Source: DASSFZ01 sp035283185 | GTDB taxonomy: Bacteria; Chloroflexota; Anaerolineae; Fen-1058 | Reading direction: 5' to 3' | Assembly: GCA_035283185.1 (NCBI GenBank) | Contig: DATEUJ010000169.1 | Span: 10,832 to 74,831 of the forward strand | DNA length: 64,000 bases | Part shown: positions 1 through 8,987 of the stretch, piece after piece | Numbering within the stretch: the first letter of the stretch is position 1 | How the letters are laid out: every line of letters starts with the position of its first letter | The notes under the pieces: generated by a model | Seen by the model: the letters and a program-made list of their open reading frames with translations, nothing else | What the model was told of the DNA's origin: nothing | Databases searched by the model: none | Program-made: the position numbers and the translations under genes

Positions 1-486
1 CTGCGCCGGAGTTCTGCGCTTCCGCGAGATTACGAGTTTAAGTTCAACACGCTATCGTCACGCGCCTTGCGCCGCCGCGCCTTCGAGACACTGGCCGAAG
101 CCGACTTCGAGGCATGGGCCGTCGTCGTGGACAAGACGACACTGCCCGATCCGTTTCGGGTGATGCGCGGGCTGGATTTCTATGTGTACTTCTTGACCGA
201 ACTGATCCAGTTGATCCCACCCACTGCGCGCGATGGGGCGACGCTGATTCTGGACGAGTTCGGATCGGCGGCGCGGCTACGGGCCGAGTTGCGGCGCTTC
301 ATGCAAGCGCGCGGCATTCCGCGACACTTCAAGCGCGTGCTGGCCAAGCGGTCGAGGAGCGAATCGCTGATCCAGATCGCCGATCTGGTCGCGGGCGCGA
401 TCCTGCGCCGCGATACTGCGGACGAGGCAGGCGCTTACGAGATGATTGAATCGAAGTTGAAACGACTGCTGGAGTTTCGCGGATAA
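1..486 (+). CDS. DUF3800 domain protein, C-terminal part (5' end outside window)
   Basis: The frame is open from the first base of the window, so the gene starts upstream; the start-like TTG at 67 is internal. The visible part resembles the C-terminal half of DUF3800 proteins: a KFN segment, a hydrophobic strand ending in VVVDK, then ILDEFG and, near the end, the family's QIADLVAGAI segment. DUF3800 proteins are predicted to have an RNase H-like fold and are common in defence islands and mobile DNA; their biochemical role is not established. A hairpin with a T-run follows 80 bp after the stop. The neighbouring methylase scrap and HEPN gene fit a defence island. Confidence 0.7.
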   Translation: MRRSSALPRDYEFKFNTLSSRALRRRAFETLAEADFEAWAVVVDKTTLPDPFRVMRGLDFYVYFLTELIQLIPPTARDGATLILDEFGSAARLRAELRRFMQARGIPRHFKRVLAKRSRSESLIQIADLVAGAILRRDTADEAGAYEMIESKLKRLLEFRG

Positions 487-565
487 CAGAACCCGCTCCG
501 CTAGCCCAATCCTTCACAGGAGAAGGGGGCAGGCCGCCACAGTCGGCGACTTTTCGCGGAGCGGG

Positions 566-586
566 AGAAGCCTCACGGCTTTTTTA
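566..586 (+). terminator. Rho-independent terminator after the DUF3800 gene
   Basis: A 5-bp stem AAGCC/GGCTT with loop TCAC is followed by a run of T. It lies 80 bp after the DUF3800 stop and is on the right strand to end that transcript. The stem is short, so the call is moderate. Confidence 0.5.
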
Positions 587-601
587 CTAACTTAATCTTA
601 T

Positions 602-742
602 CACCATTTCGGGAGATGTCAATATGCCCACATCGCCGACATCCAGTCCATTCGCAACTTCAAATGGCTGGTCAAATACCTGCGTACGCGCCCGGATTGG
701 CCGATCGACGAAGAGCAGGCCGACGACCTGACCTTCGGCTAA
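602..742 (+). pseudogene. N-terminal scrap of an Eco57I-like restriction-modification DNA methylase
   Basis: Translation of this frame gives IRNFKWLVKYLR, then RPDWPID, then DDLTFG followed by TAA. This matches the usual opening of large Eco57I/type IIG-like methylases (a xLVxYLRDxLDWPI segment followed by an acidic stretch, LTFxY and TPxEL). The stop falls at the conserved aromatic after LTF, and TPAEL continues in frame after it, so the stop looks like a later mutation. No catalytic methylase motif follows before 1 kb, so only the N-terminus remains. Identification is by recall of the family. Confidence 0.5.
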
Positions 743-1169
743 ACGCCCGCCGAGCTGATGTTCATCTCGCCACCGGCGACGGGCGGACGCGGGTCGATTG
801 ACAGGACGCCACAACCAGGTCGAGCCGTAACCGCCTGTCCGAGGGGCCTATTCAGGTCGTCGTGTTATGGGTTGCGCACGGCGGGCCTATTGACCGTTAC
901 CCTATTCAAGAGTAAAATTGCGCCAGGCGCGAGATAAAAATGCGCCGCGATGTTGGGGGACATCCCGGGGGAATCATCGGCGCGAAGTCGGCTGAGGGTC
1001 GTCTGACATCGTACTCATTGAGAGCCGTCCGCGCGCTTGCGGTGTCGCGGACGGCTCGATTCGTTGTGATTTTCGCGTCGTGACTGGCGATCCAGGAGGA
1101 GCCAACCCGGCTCGCGGCGAGACCCATGAAGTAGGATCGATTGTTTGGCCAGATGGCGTCCGAATTAAC
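743..1169. other. Non-coding or decayed stretch before the HEPN gene
   Basis: Apart from about 70 bp continuing the methylase frame, I see no protein-like reading frame here. The stretch contains one strong hairpin (listed separately). No convincing promoter was found. An in-frame GTG at 1080 could extend the HEPN gene by 30 codons, but there is no Shine-Dalgarno sequence in front of it. Confidence 0.4.
1022..1057 (+). terminator. Strong 12-bp stem-loop
   Basis: GAGCCGTCCGCG at 1022-1033 pairs perfectly with CGCGGACGGCTC at 1046-1057, loop 12 nt. The bases after it (GATTCGTT) are only mildly T-rich. It may be a terminator of the decayed methylase locus or a structured leader of the HEPN gene. 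Confidence 0.4.
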
Positions 1170-2474
1170 ATGAGCCTGAACGAGACACTTAAAGAGCTTT
1201 CAGCATTCATCAAAGAGATCGCGGCGAAGGGGAATCAACCAGTTCCCTCTAATCAGCCGACACTATGGTTCTCACATAGAGATCTGGGTGGACTGATTCT
1301 ATGGGAGGACGAGGTTGTTCAGTATAAGAGATGTCTCGACGGTCTGTACAAGACGGTAGCGGCAACGGGATACTTTAGCCGAAAAGCCGTCGAATCCTTA
1401 CTTCAGGTAGCGGTTCTCAGGGCACTTGATGCAGTTAACGCATTTCCACACACTTCATTGGATCAGAGACTCGGTGAATCGCTCAAGGAGCTTCAGGCTG
1501 CCCTCGCGACCAAGCCAAGTTTCTGGAGTGTCCATATCCGCGTGATAGGGCTTGCCCCAGCAGGACTTCCGGTTGACATCGGAAAGGTCAGGTTCTATCA
1601 GGCGGATGAGGAACGCATGAGTGAGTTGCTCGACAAAACCAATGTGATCATCGAGAGTGGAACGAACACTCCAGAACAGAAGCATGCATTCAAAGAGGAT
1701 TTCGCGAAGGAGTTGCGCGACCAGTTTGGAGGCAAAGTAATAGCGCGCGTCGATGCGGAGGCGGTTGATCAGACTGCCGCCTATGATCAAGCGCTCCGAG
1801 AGTTACGGCTGACCCTGGATGTGGTCAACTTCTACGCCGACGTGATTCACCCCAGCGGGGATTGCGCGCATGTTTTCCTTCCTGGCGAGGGAGATCGGCT
1901 CGTCGACTTGCAGCCAGCCTTCAAGGAAGGAGAGAGGCCAGAATTTGTAATTCGCCAGTCAGTGAGGGGCCCCCTGGCTGACCTGTCTCTAGCGGAAATG
2001 GACTCGGACAAGAGTGCGAAGCTTGGCTTCAGACGCGTCGCTGATATCTTGGCTAATGGACAGCGCAATAGTTTCGAGGACCGAATCCTGTCGGCATTCC
2101 AGTGGGCTGGTCGAGCGACTATCGACGAAAGACGCGAGGAAGCCTTCCTGTTGTATGCCATCTCACTCGAGAGTCTGTTGCTGGGCAGCAAAGTAGAATC
2201 TGAGCTGACGTACCGACTGAGAATGCGTTGTGCGCACCTTCTTGGATTGACGTTTGAAGCAAAGCAAAGAATCCAGAGGCGTGTCTCCGAGCTTTATCGC
2301 ACGCGATCGAAGATAGTGCACTCCGGCAGTGTGCAGGTCACTGATGCAGATTTGTCCATGATACGGTTCTACGCCAAGAACGCTCTCATAGCTGTGCTGA
2401 CTGAACATCAATTCCAAAACAGCCGTAGCGAAGATGATTTCGATCAGTGGTTTGAGGAACGGCTTCTAGCCTGA
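1170..2474 (+). CDS. Apea-like HEPN domain protein
   Basis: About 434 residues from the ATG at 1170; a GTG at 1080 is an in-frame alternative, and neither has a clear ribosome-binding site. The C-terminal part carries the HEPN signature: an SLESLLLG helix, a basic RLRMRCAHLLG helix, then YRTRSKIVHSG, which contains the R-x4-H motif (R379 and H384 counted from 1170). This arrangement is typical of Apea-like HEPN domains, a clade of predicted ribonucleases found in antiviral and toxin systems. The N-terminal 250 residues are unrecognised. No MNT nucleotidyltransferase partner is adjacent. It lies between R-M remnants and the kinase/ATPase operon, so an abortive-infection type role is likely but inferred. 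Confidence 0.65.
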   Translation: MSLNETLKELSAFIKEIAAKGNQPVPSNQPTLWFSHRDLGGLILWEDEVVQYKRCLDGLYKTVAATGYFSRKAVESLLQVAVLRALDAVNAFPHTSLDQRLGESLKELQAALATKPSFWSVHIRVIGLAPAGLPVDIGKVRFYQADEERMSELLDKTNVIIESGTNTPEQKHAFKEDFAKELRDQFGGKVIARVDAEAVDQTAAYDQALRELRLTLDVVNFYADVIHPSGDCAHVFLPGEGDRLVDLQPAFKEGERPEFVIRQSVRGPLADLSLAEMDSDKSAKLGFRRVADILANGQRNSFEDRILSAFQWAGRATIDERREEAFLLYAISLESLLLGSKVESELTYRLRMRCAHLLGLTFEAKQRIQRRVSELYRTRSKIVHSGSVQVTDADLSMIRFYAKNALIAVLTEHQFQNSRSEDDFDQWFEERLLA

Positions 2475-2701
2475 TATTGTCATCTCCTGCATCCTACGGC
2501 AGCACAGCGCGAGCTTGATAGCGATGCTATTCTGACTGAGAATTGGGATGGCGAAGCGCCATTGATGCTGCCCAGCGCCGACATTCAGGTGCAGGAAGCT
2601 GATCTGATCGGCGACCAGCGTAATTCAATCTTGCGCTATACCGGCTGTGATCAACTGGTGCATAGTGGGGTATGAACTCACATGGGTGAACAGTAACGAC
2701 A

Positions 2702-3112
2702 ATGTCTAAAGGCAAGCGAACGGAAAAGACAAAAGGCAACAGCGCGAACCCCGGCTTCGTGGAGAAGCCGTGGGCTGCTGCTGACAAGCTGCGCGGCCAC
2801 ATGGACGCCGCCGAGTACAAGCACGTCGTCCTCGGCTCGATCTTCCTCAAGTACATCTCCGATGCCTTCGAGGTCAAGCCCGACGAACTCGCCGCGCAGA
2901 AGGCGGAAGGCGCCGACCCGGAATACCCCGACGCGTACCGCGCCACAAACATCTCCTGGATGCCGAAGGAAGCGCGCTGGACACGTCTCATAGCTAGCGC
3001 TCTGCAGCCCACCATCGGCAAGCTAGTCGATGACGCGATGAGCGCCATCGAGTGCGACAACCCCGCGCTTAAGGGGGCACCCCCCAGGGACTACTTGGAG
3101 GTAAGAAGATGA
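2702..3112 (+). pseudogene. hsdM: Truncated type I restriction-modification subunit M (HsdM N-terminal domain only)
   Basis: The first about 130 residues match the HsdM N-terminal helical domain: NPGFVEKPWAAADKLRG, LGSIFLKYISDAF, then the ENP-type segment DNPALKG..PRDY. A full HsdM is about 500 residues and continues with the SAM-binding domain and an NPPF motif; here homology stops at the codon for DY near 3092 and the frame runs only five codons more. The stop codon overlaps the ATG of the next gene (ATGA). The upstream region 2475-2701 shows nothing recognisable. The fragment cannot methylate DNA; it marks the left edge of the inserted three-gene system. Confidence 0.85.
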
Positions 3113-6100
3113 GAGTAATGCTCTTCCCCTGTGGCCCGGCGGCAAATGAGAGTGAGCTGAAGGGTTTCGAGCATTTGAAGAGTCGGCTGCAATCTGAACC
3201 GGGCGATGCAGAGTGGATCCTGCTCACAAACCTAGCATTTTCCGTCACTCATCAGCTCCAGTCCGACGAAATCGACCTCGTCGCGATCGGACAATCTGGG
3301 GTTCGAGTGATTGAAATCAAACACTGGACAGCTCAACGGGTCGATGAAAATAAGATCAACGTGGAGAATGAAGCCGATCGACTGACGAACAAGGCTCGCA
3401 AAGTTGGAACCACGCTCCGCCGCGTCGTCCCCGAACTTCCCCGCGTAGATGGTGCGATCCTACTCACTCAGGATCCATCCAAGGTAAAGCGGATTGCCAG
3501 CCAGGTAGTGCGCGGCGTCGGGTTTCACACGCTGAACGACTGGAAAGCCGCCATCGACTTTGATGCGCCGCGGGTGCTGTCGCCTCAACAAGTGAAGCGG
3601 CTGGCCAGCATCTTGCAGCCCCGAAGCGTGGTGGCCACCGACGGATCACTGAGGCGGCTGGCCGGGTACGTCAACCTGGAACTCCAAACCCCCAAGGACC
3701 AGCGTTTCCACCGTATCTACAAGGGAAGCCACCCCGCACGGCGCGATCGGGTGGTGTTGCATCTCTACGATTTGTCCGCCAGCGATGACAAAAACGCTGA
3801 AGCTAAGGCAAAGCGGGAGTTTGAAGCGCTGCACCGCTTGCAACTCCACCCCTGGGCGCCGCGGATTCTGGATTCCTATCAGGACGCCCCCGGATACGAA
3901 GGGGAGATGTTTTTCTTTACGGTCGTTGATCCGGCGGCGCCCTGCATCGAGGACCGAGCCACCGACATGACATGGACGGCGAGCAGCCGGCTCGCATTCG
4001 CGCGAAATGTCGTTCGGGCCTTGGCCGAATTGCACCATGCAGGGACGGACGACGAACCCATCATCCATCGAAACCTCACTCCCCGAACGATCCTGGTCAA
4101 GCACGACAATTCGCCGATCCTCACGGGTTTTGAACGCACAAAAATCCCGTCCGAAATTAGTGTGGCTTCCAGCAGCCTGCCGGCGGGGCAGTACCTGGCC
4201 ACGGTCGCACCCGAGGTTCAAGCACAAGGCTTGGCCGTCGCCGATCAGCGCTCGGATCTGTATTCGCTCTGCGCCTGTCTTAGCCATCTGTTCCAAAGCC
4301 GGGAGGATGATCTGAGCCGGCGAACGGCAGAGGTCTTCGAGCATGGTTTGGCCAGGGAACCAGATCAGCGTGGCACATTGCGAGATCTTGACGCGGCCCT
4401 CTCGGAACTGCTTGGCGAATCGGTCCCGCCACCGGCTCCACCACCAGCCCGATTCTGGACTGAGGATCAGGTCATTCGCTTCCGCGACCGCGACTATCGC
4501 ATCATCTCACGCCTGGGTTCGGGCGGCGTGGGGACGACATTCAAGGTGGTGGAAATCGACCGAGCTACAAGAGAGGATCTGGGGACGTACGTGGCCAAGG
4601 TCGCCCACAACGGCGAGACGGGTCAGCGCGTTCTGAAGGCATACAGTCTTGTGCGATCTCATCTGCGGCATACGGCACTGTCCACGATCTTCGAAGTGGC
4701 CAGGGAATGGCAGGAGAACGAGTTCATCGCATTGATGACGTGGATCTCCGGTGCACCGCTCGCTGAGTTCGCTGGCGTGTTCTCGCTGCTCGCGGAAGAG
4801 CAACAGGAAGCTTCGAGCGAGGCACTGGCCTTGCGGTGGTTACGCATCATCTGCGAGGCGCTCGATGTGCCCCATCGAAATGGCCTCATACACGGCGACG
4901 TCAGCCCTCGCAACCTAATCGTCTCAGGGAGCGACCTGGTGCTGACCGACTATGATTTCGTCCGCAAGATTGGCGAGCCGATGGCAGCCCCGGGCACGGT
5001 TCTGTATTGCTCACCTTCGTATCAGGAAAAGCAGCTTGCTTCTCCTTCGGACGACATTTACGCACTGGCTGCAAGCTTCTTCCACATCATCTTCGAGAAG
5101 GAGCCGTTCCGCTACGGTGGAGAACTGGATAAGAAACGAGGCCTGAATTGGGAAGGCGTGAACCGCGAGGAATGCCAAACCCTGGCGGCATTCCTCGACA
5201 AGGCGACTCACCCCGACCCTCGGTTGCGGTTCGCCAACGTGGCAGAGGCGCTTGCCGCCTTGAAGGTACAAGAACTAAGGGAAACAACGACACCGGTCGA
5301 AGAAGGTAAACCGGAACAGCCGCAGATATCCGCAGCCTTGAAGCAGACTGAACAGCAAGGCTCACAACCGGAATTGCGCGAACAGCGAGTGGAGTGGTTG
5401 CGGTCCCTCTTGCAGTCGTATCCCGGCTCACGCTGGGGCAACCGCGAAACGCGCGGGCTCGACACGGAGTTCGCCGCGCAAACCTATGTGGAAACCGTTC
5501 TGGAGGAGACACTGGTTCGCGACATCCGCGAGCGACGCGTCCGGCTTGTGATCCTTTGTGGAAATGCCGGTGACGGAAAGACCGCGCTGCTTCAGCACCT
5601 GGCGACCCGGCTTGGACTGGGGACACATCAGTCTTCCGAGCGAATCCTAGAAGGGTCTGTTCCCAATAGTTCATTAGTACGTATGAACCTGGATGGCTCC
5701 GCCTCGTGGCGGGGACGTTCGGCCGACGAGATCCTCGACAAGTTCCTGGCACCGTTCCAGGACGGGCCGCCGAATCAAGACATCGTCCATTTGCTGGCCA
5801 TCAATGACGGCCGCTTGCTTGAGTGGGTCGAGGGATACAAGGGACGCCACGGAGGCAACGAAACACCGTTGGTCGCGGTGCTTTATAAATTGCTCCAGCA
5901 GGAGACCACCACGCAGGAATCACACATTCGGTTCATCAGCCTCAATCAGCGGTCACTTGTTGGAGGCATCACGCCAGACCGGAAGCAAATCGAGGCCACT
6001 TTTCTGGGGCGTCTGATGGACCACCTATACGGTGGCGAACAAGCGGACAAGATTTGGTCGCCGTGCCAGTCCTGTTCGGCGAAGGAACGTTGCGAGGTTT

Positions 6101-7161
6101 TCGGGGCGGCTCGCGTTTTTGGCCCTGACACTCTACCCGCTCTGGCGGAACCGAGAGTTCGCTCGCGCGCCCGTGAGCGGCTGTTCGAGGCGCTGCAGGC
6201 CGTCCACCTGCGTGGTGAAGCGCACATCACCATGCGCGAATTACGAGCCGCCCTGGTCTACATCTTGTTCGGTATCCACTTCTGCGACAACTATCACGCG
6301 GAGTTGGAGACCGGCGCGCTTCCTTACTGGAACCGCGCGTTCTCGGCGGATTCGCCGGCACGGCAGGGCGAAGTGCTCGGCGAACTCGCTCACTTTGATC
6401 CAGCGTTGGAAGCGCATCCCCAGATTGACCGGTACCTGTTGAGCACACCCGCCGCAGACAGTGCCAAAACTGCTCCGCACTACCCCCAGCTCACTTTGGA
6501 ATCCGCCCGGCGGCGGGCCTTCTTCGAATGGACTCCGGAAGATATTGAGCAGGTCGCCGGGAATCGCGATGCGCTGGACCTCGCGCGGGGTCGGCATCTG
6601 CGTCGGTTTCGAAATTTGCCGCTGGCTGACGAGCACGAGCTGACAGAAGTTTGCGAACTTCTGTGCAAAGGAATTTCGCGACTGGAGGATTTGCCGCCTC
6701 AAGCACTTGACCGGCCTGGTGTGGTGCCGCTGCGCGTCACGCCTCGCACACCTACGGAGACAGCATTTTGGGTGGAGAAACCACTCAGCGCCTTCCGGAT
6801 CGAAGCGGACCTTCCGCTCGACACGGAAGGGGTCGAGCGGCTGCATCGGCAGGCCTTTCTGGTCTATCGTTATCGCAATGGCCGCAACGAAGAACGCCTG
6901 CGCTTGGGCGCCGAACTATTCCATTTGTTGCTGGAGCTTGCCGACGGATACCAGTTGGGTGACGTCTCGACGGACGACACTTTTGCTCACCTGTCCATCT
7001 TCGTGCAGCGTCTTGTTCGCGAAGATGAACGGGAACTGCTGGCATGGAACCCAATGCAGGATGCAGCGATCTACCAAGTTTCCGCGGCTATCCGCGAGAC
7101 TGAAAGCGGCCCACGACAGCGGATGATCATCACTGCCCTTGCGTCAGGAGCCCAGACATGA
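3109..7161 (+). CDS. NERD / pseudokinase / Ser-Thr kinase / DptF-like NTPase fusion protein
   Basis: This 1350-residue multidomain protein starts at the ATG at 3109, with GGAGG at about 3097. Residues 1-170 form a NERD nuclease-like domain with EIDLVAI and the E69-I-K71 pair. Residues about 205-435 are kinase-like but degenerate (HRN at 320-322, GFE in place of DFG). Residues 460-715 form a second kinase with a complete set: glycine loop GSGGVG (471-475), K497, HGD ending at D597, N602, D614. Residues 765-1340 hold a P-loop NTPase (GNAGDGKT, K824), an AINDGRL segment and three cysteines (C986, C989, C995), an arrangement I recall from DptF of phosphorothioation-dependent restriction. NERD plus kinase recalls PglW of Pgl/BREX, but no pglX or pglZ is nearby. 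It overlaps the next gene by 4 bp. A kinase-controlled defence sensor is my inference. Confidence 0.7.
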   Translation: MRVMLFPCGPAANESELKGFEHLKSRLQSEPGDAEWILLTNLAFSVTHQLQSDEIDLVAIGQSGVRVIEIKHWTAQRVDENKINVENEADRLTNKARKVGTTLRRVVPELPRVDGAILLTQDPSKVKRIASQVVRGVGFHTLNDWKAAIDFDAPRVLSPQQVKRLASILQPRSVVATDGSLRRLAGYVNLELQTPKDQRFHRIYKGSHPARRDRVVLHLYDLSASDDKNAEAKAKREFEALHRLQLHPWAPRILDSYQDAPGYEGEMFFFTVVDPAAPCIEDRATDMTWTASSRLAFARNVVRALAELHHAGTDDEPIIHRNLTPRTILVKHDNSPILTGFERTKIPSEISVASSSLPAGQYLATVAPEVQAQGLAVADQRSDLYSLCACLSHLFQSREDDLSRRTAEVFEHGLAREPDQRGTLRDLDAALSELLGESVPPPAPPPARFWTEDQVIRFRDRDYRIISRLGSGGVGTTFKVVEIDRATREDLGTYVAKVAHNGETGQRVLKAYSLVRSHLRHTALSTIFEVAREWQENEFIALMTWISGAPLAEFAGVFSLLAEEQQEASSEALALRWLRIICEALDVPHRNGLIHGDVSPRNLIVSGSDLVLTDYDFVRKIGEPMAAPGTVLYCSPSYQEKQLASPSDDIYALAASFFHIIFEKEPFRYGGELDKKRGLNWEGVNREECQTLAAFLDKATHPDPRLRFANVAEALAALKVQELRETTTPVEEGKPEQPQISAALKQTEQQGSQPELREQRVEWLRSLLQSYPGSRWGNRETRGLDTEFAAQTYVETVLEETLVRDIRERRVRLVILCGNAGDGKTALLQHLATRLGLGTHQSSERILEGSVPNSSLVRMNLDGSASWRGRSADEILDKFLAPFQDGPPNQDIVHLLAINDGRLLEWVEGYKGRHGGNETPLVAVLYKLLQQETTTQESHIRFISLNQRSLVGGITPDRKQIEATFLGRLMDHLYGGEQADKIWSPCQSCSAKERCEVFGAARVFGPDTLPALAEPRVRSRARERLFEALQAVHLRGEAHITMRELRAALVYILFGIHFCDNYHAELETGALPYWNRAFSADSPARQGEVLGELAHFDPALEAHPQIDRYLLSTPAADSAKTAPHYPQLTLESARRRAFFEWTPEDIEQVAGNRDALDLARGRHLRRFRNLPLADEHELTEVCELLCKGISRLEDLPPQALDRPGVVPLRVTPRTPTETAFWVEKPLSAFRIEADLPLDTEGVERLHRQAFLVYRYRNGRNEERLRLGAELFHLLLELADGYQLGDVSTDDTFAHLSIFVQRLVREDERELLAWNPMQDAAIYQVSAAIRETESGPRQRMIITALASGAQT

Positions 7162-8987
7162 GCGCCGTCAGGACACACATTACGGCCCGATCCATCGTGG
7201 ACGATGTACTCGGTCGCCGCATGACCCGGGAGATCTGGACAGGAAACTACGACAAAGCTCTGCCGGTCTCCGTTCAGGATTTCGATCTCTCTGCAGTGCT
7301 TCCCGCCGTTTTCTATATGTTCCGCTTCGGGCATCGCCGCGGGAAAGGGAAGTTTCTCGAAACCTTCGGCAGCGATGCCGGAACAGCAAAAGAACGCAGA
7401 AGGGCGGCCACGATCGAGCGCGTGGCGAACAAACTGGCAGAGACTGAGTCGTTCGAAGGCTTTCAAGACGAGACCGTGCAGGCCATTCTCGGAGACTCGC
7501 TGCTGTGCTTCTGTTTGGAGAATACCAAGCGCGCGTTGGGGAGACACGAGCAGGTACAACGCGTCGCCCCGGCGCACTACATGGCAAGCTGGGTCGATCT
7601 CCCGGACGCGGTGGCCCACCTTCGTTACGTCCCCGAGATGATCGTGGCGATGCTGGCAGATCAGAAGGGGGATAATGTGCAAGCGAATCAGCAGAATGAA
7701 AAGAGCTGGTTCGCCATCGGCCGAGGCTTTGAAGATAACGTGCTGCTTAAGGCATTCCATCAGGGGGTGGTGCACGAGAGACCGTTGGGTGATCTCGCCG
7801 CCGATCGTTTTCAGGAAGAAACAGCGGTGGGCATCGACCAGCTCTTAATGATCCGGCTTGCGCAGCAACTGGGAGCGGCGCCTGACAAGCTGCGCGGCGA
7901 AGGAGAGCGGATTTCGAATCAGCGTCCTGTCGCCGAGCAAGCGGCCCAGCATTTCTCTGAAGACATCCGGCGCTTTGTTCGTACCTACGCGGGCGTTATT
8001 CCTCGGCATGCCTTTGTCGAACTGCTAGAGTCGTGCGTGGCCGTTGGGCTGACAACGATCGTCACGAGCGTCATCGAACTCCTGTTTGAGTGGGCTGAGA
8101 CAGGGGAAATCCGCGAGCAGCGCGAACAACAGCCGACATATCTGTTCGTGGATTGCTCGAACGGCGTTGAACGCAGTCTGCGGGCGCTGGCCGAGCAGTC
8201 GATGGACGATTTCATGCGGCGCATCGAACGCTTCCCGGTGGTCCTGATGGCGCTGCGGCTGCTGGACTACGGTGCACGATATGACCCCAAACTGAAAAAA
8301 CTGGGCATCCAAACGAGGCCCTACGCCACCGACTGGATTAACTTGCTAGGCGAACTCCTTCACCAGCGGAGGGAGGAAGCACAGCCGATTCTGTATGATT
8401 TGGAGCGCAAGACCGCAGAACTGGCCGACCGCCTGCAAGAGGACTATCCCGAAACTGCTGAGATGATGAGAAACGACCGCACTCAGCCGAACCCGGCCTG
8501 GCGCCTGGCGGAAGCGCTCACATACCTGCAAGGGCGCAAGAGCACACAAAACAATGTCGTCGCACTTCTGGACTCCGCCTTCATAATCGGCCGCCCGAAT
8601 GGTCTGGCTGCGAGGCGGGCAGTCATTCGCAAAATTGACGTCGGCGGTCCAAGCAAGAGGAGCGACCTTCGCTCGCTGGTTTTCACCGACTCGGTGCTCG
8701 ACTATCTGGTGCATCTCCACGTCTTGCGACCTGCCAACAAGAGCGGCTATCGAACACTGTCGCTCAAAGACTTTATACAGATTCTTCGCGAGCGGTATGG
8801 GTTCTGTGTTGATCAGGCAGCGCCCGGGATGACGATCTCCAACGAACTCTTGCGGCTGAATCGTCTTGTCCTGGAGCGGCGGCTGCGCGATCTGGGACTC
8901 CTTGTAGGAGTGAATGATGCTGAGTCGATGAAACAACTGAGACCACGGTTTCAGCGCCTGGAGGAGCGTGACAATGGTGTGGACTGA
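7158..8987 (+). CDS. Unrecognised 609-residue middle subunit of the defence operon (DptG-like by position)
   Basis: The ATG overlaps the upstream stop as ATGA, with AGGAG eight bases before it, so translation is probably coupled. I recognise no catalytic motif, signal peptide or membrane segment. The protein is largely helical, charged and soluble. The C-terminal 110 residues, from VFTDSVLDYLVHLHV to LRDLGLL, look like a compact winged-helix or helical domain. In Dnd restriction loci the gene between dptF and dptH is dptG, about 400 residues and of unclear fold; this protein holds the same place but is longer, and I cannot show homology. A scaffold linking the kinase/NTPase and the ATPase-nuclease is the simplest guess. 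Confidence 0.55.
   Translation: MSAVRTHITARSIVDDVLGRRMTREIWTGNYDKALPVSVQDFDLSAVLPAVFYMFRFGHRRGKGKFLETFGSDAGTAKERRRAATIERVANKLAETESFEGFQDETVQAILGDSLLCFCLENTKRALGRHEQVQRVAPAHYMASWVDLPDAVAHLRYVPEMIVAMLADQKGDNVQANQQNEKSWFAIGRGFEDNVLLKAFHQGVVHERPLGDLAADRFQEETAVGIDQLLMIRLAQQLGAAPDKLRGEGERISNQRPVAEQAAQHFSEDIRRFVRTYAGVIPRHAFVELLESCVAVGLTTIVTSVIELLFEWAETGEIREQREQQPTYLFVDCSNGVERSLRALAEQSMDDFMRRIERFPVVLMALRLLDYGARYDPKLKKLGIQTRPYATDWINLLGELLHQRREEAQPILYDLERKTAELADRLQEDYPETAEMMRNDRTQPNPAWRLAEALTYLQGRKSTQNNVVALLDSAFIIGRPNGLAARRAVIRKIDVGGPSKRSDLRSLVFTDSVLDYLVHLHVLRPANKSGYRTLSLKDFIQILRERYGFCVDQAAPGMTISNELLRLNRLVLERRLRDLGLLVGVNDAESMKQLRPRFQRLEERDNGVD

Noticed and set aside
740..742. TAA in the methylase fragment as a recoded codon
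   Set aside because: The rest of the methylase is missing, so this is plain gene decay.
3109..7161. Calling the operon a BREX/Pgl system because of the NERD-kinase (PglW-like) protein
   Set aside because: No pglX methylase, pglZ phosphatase or BrxC/PglY ATPase is present in the window, and the partners look DptG/DptH-like instead.
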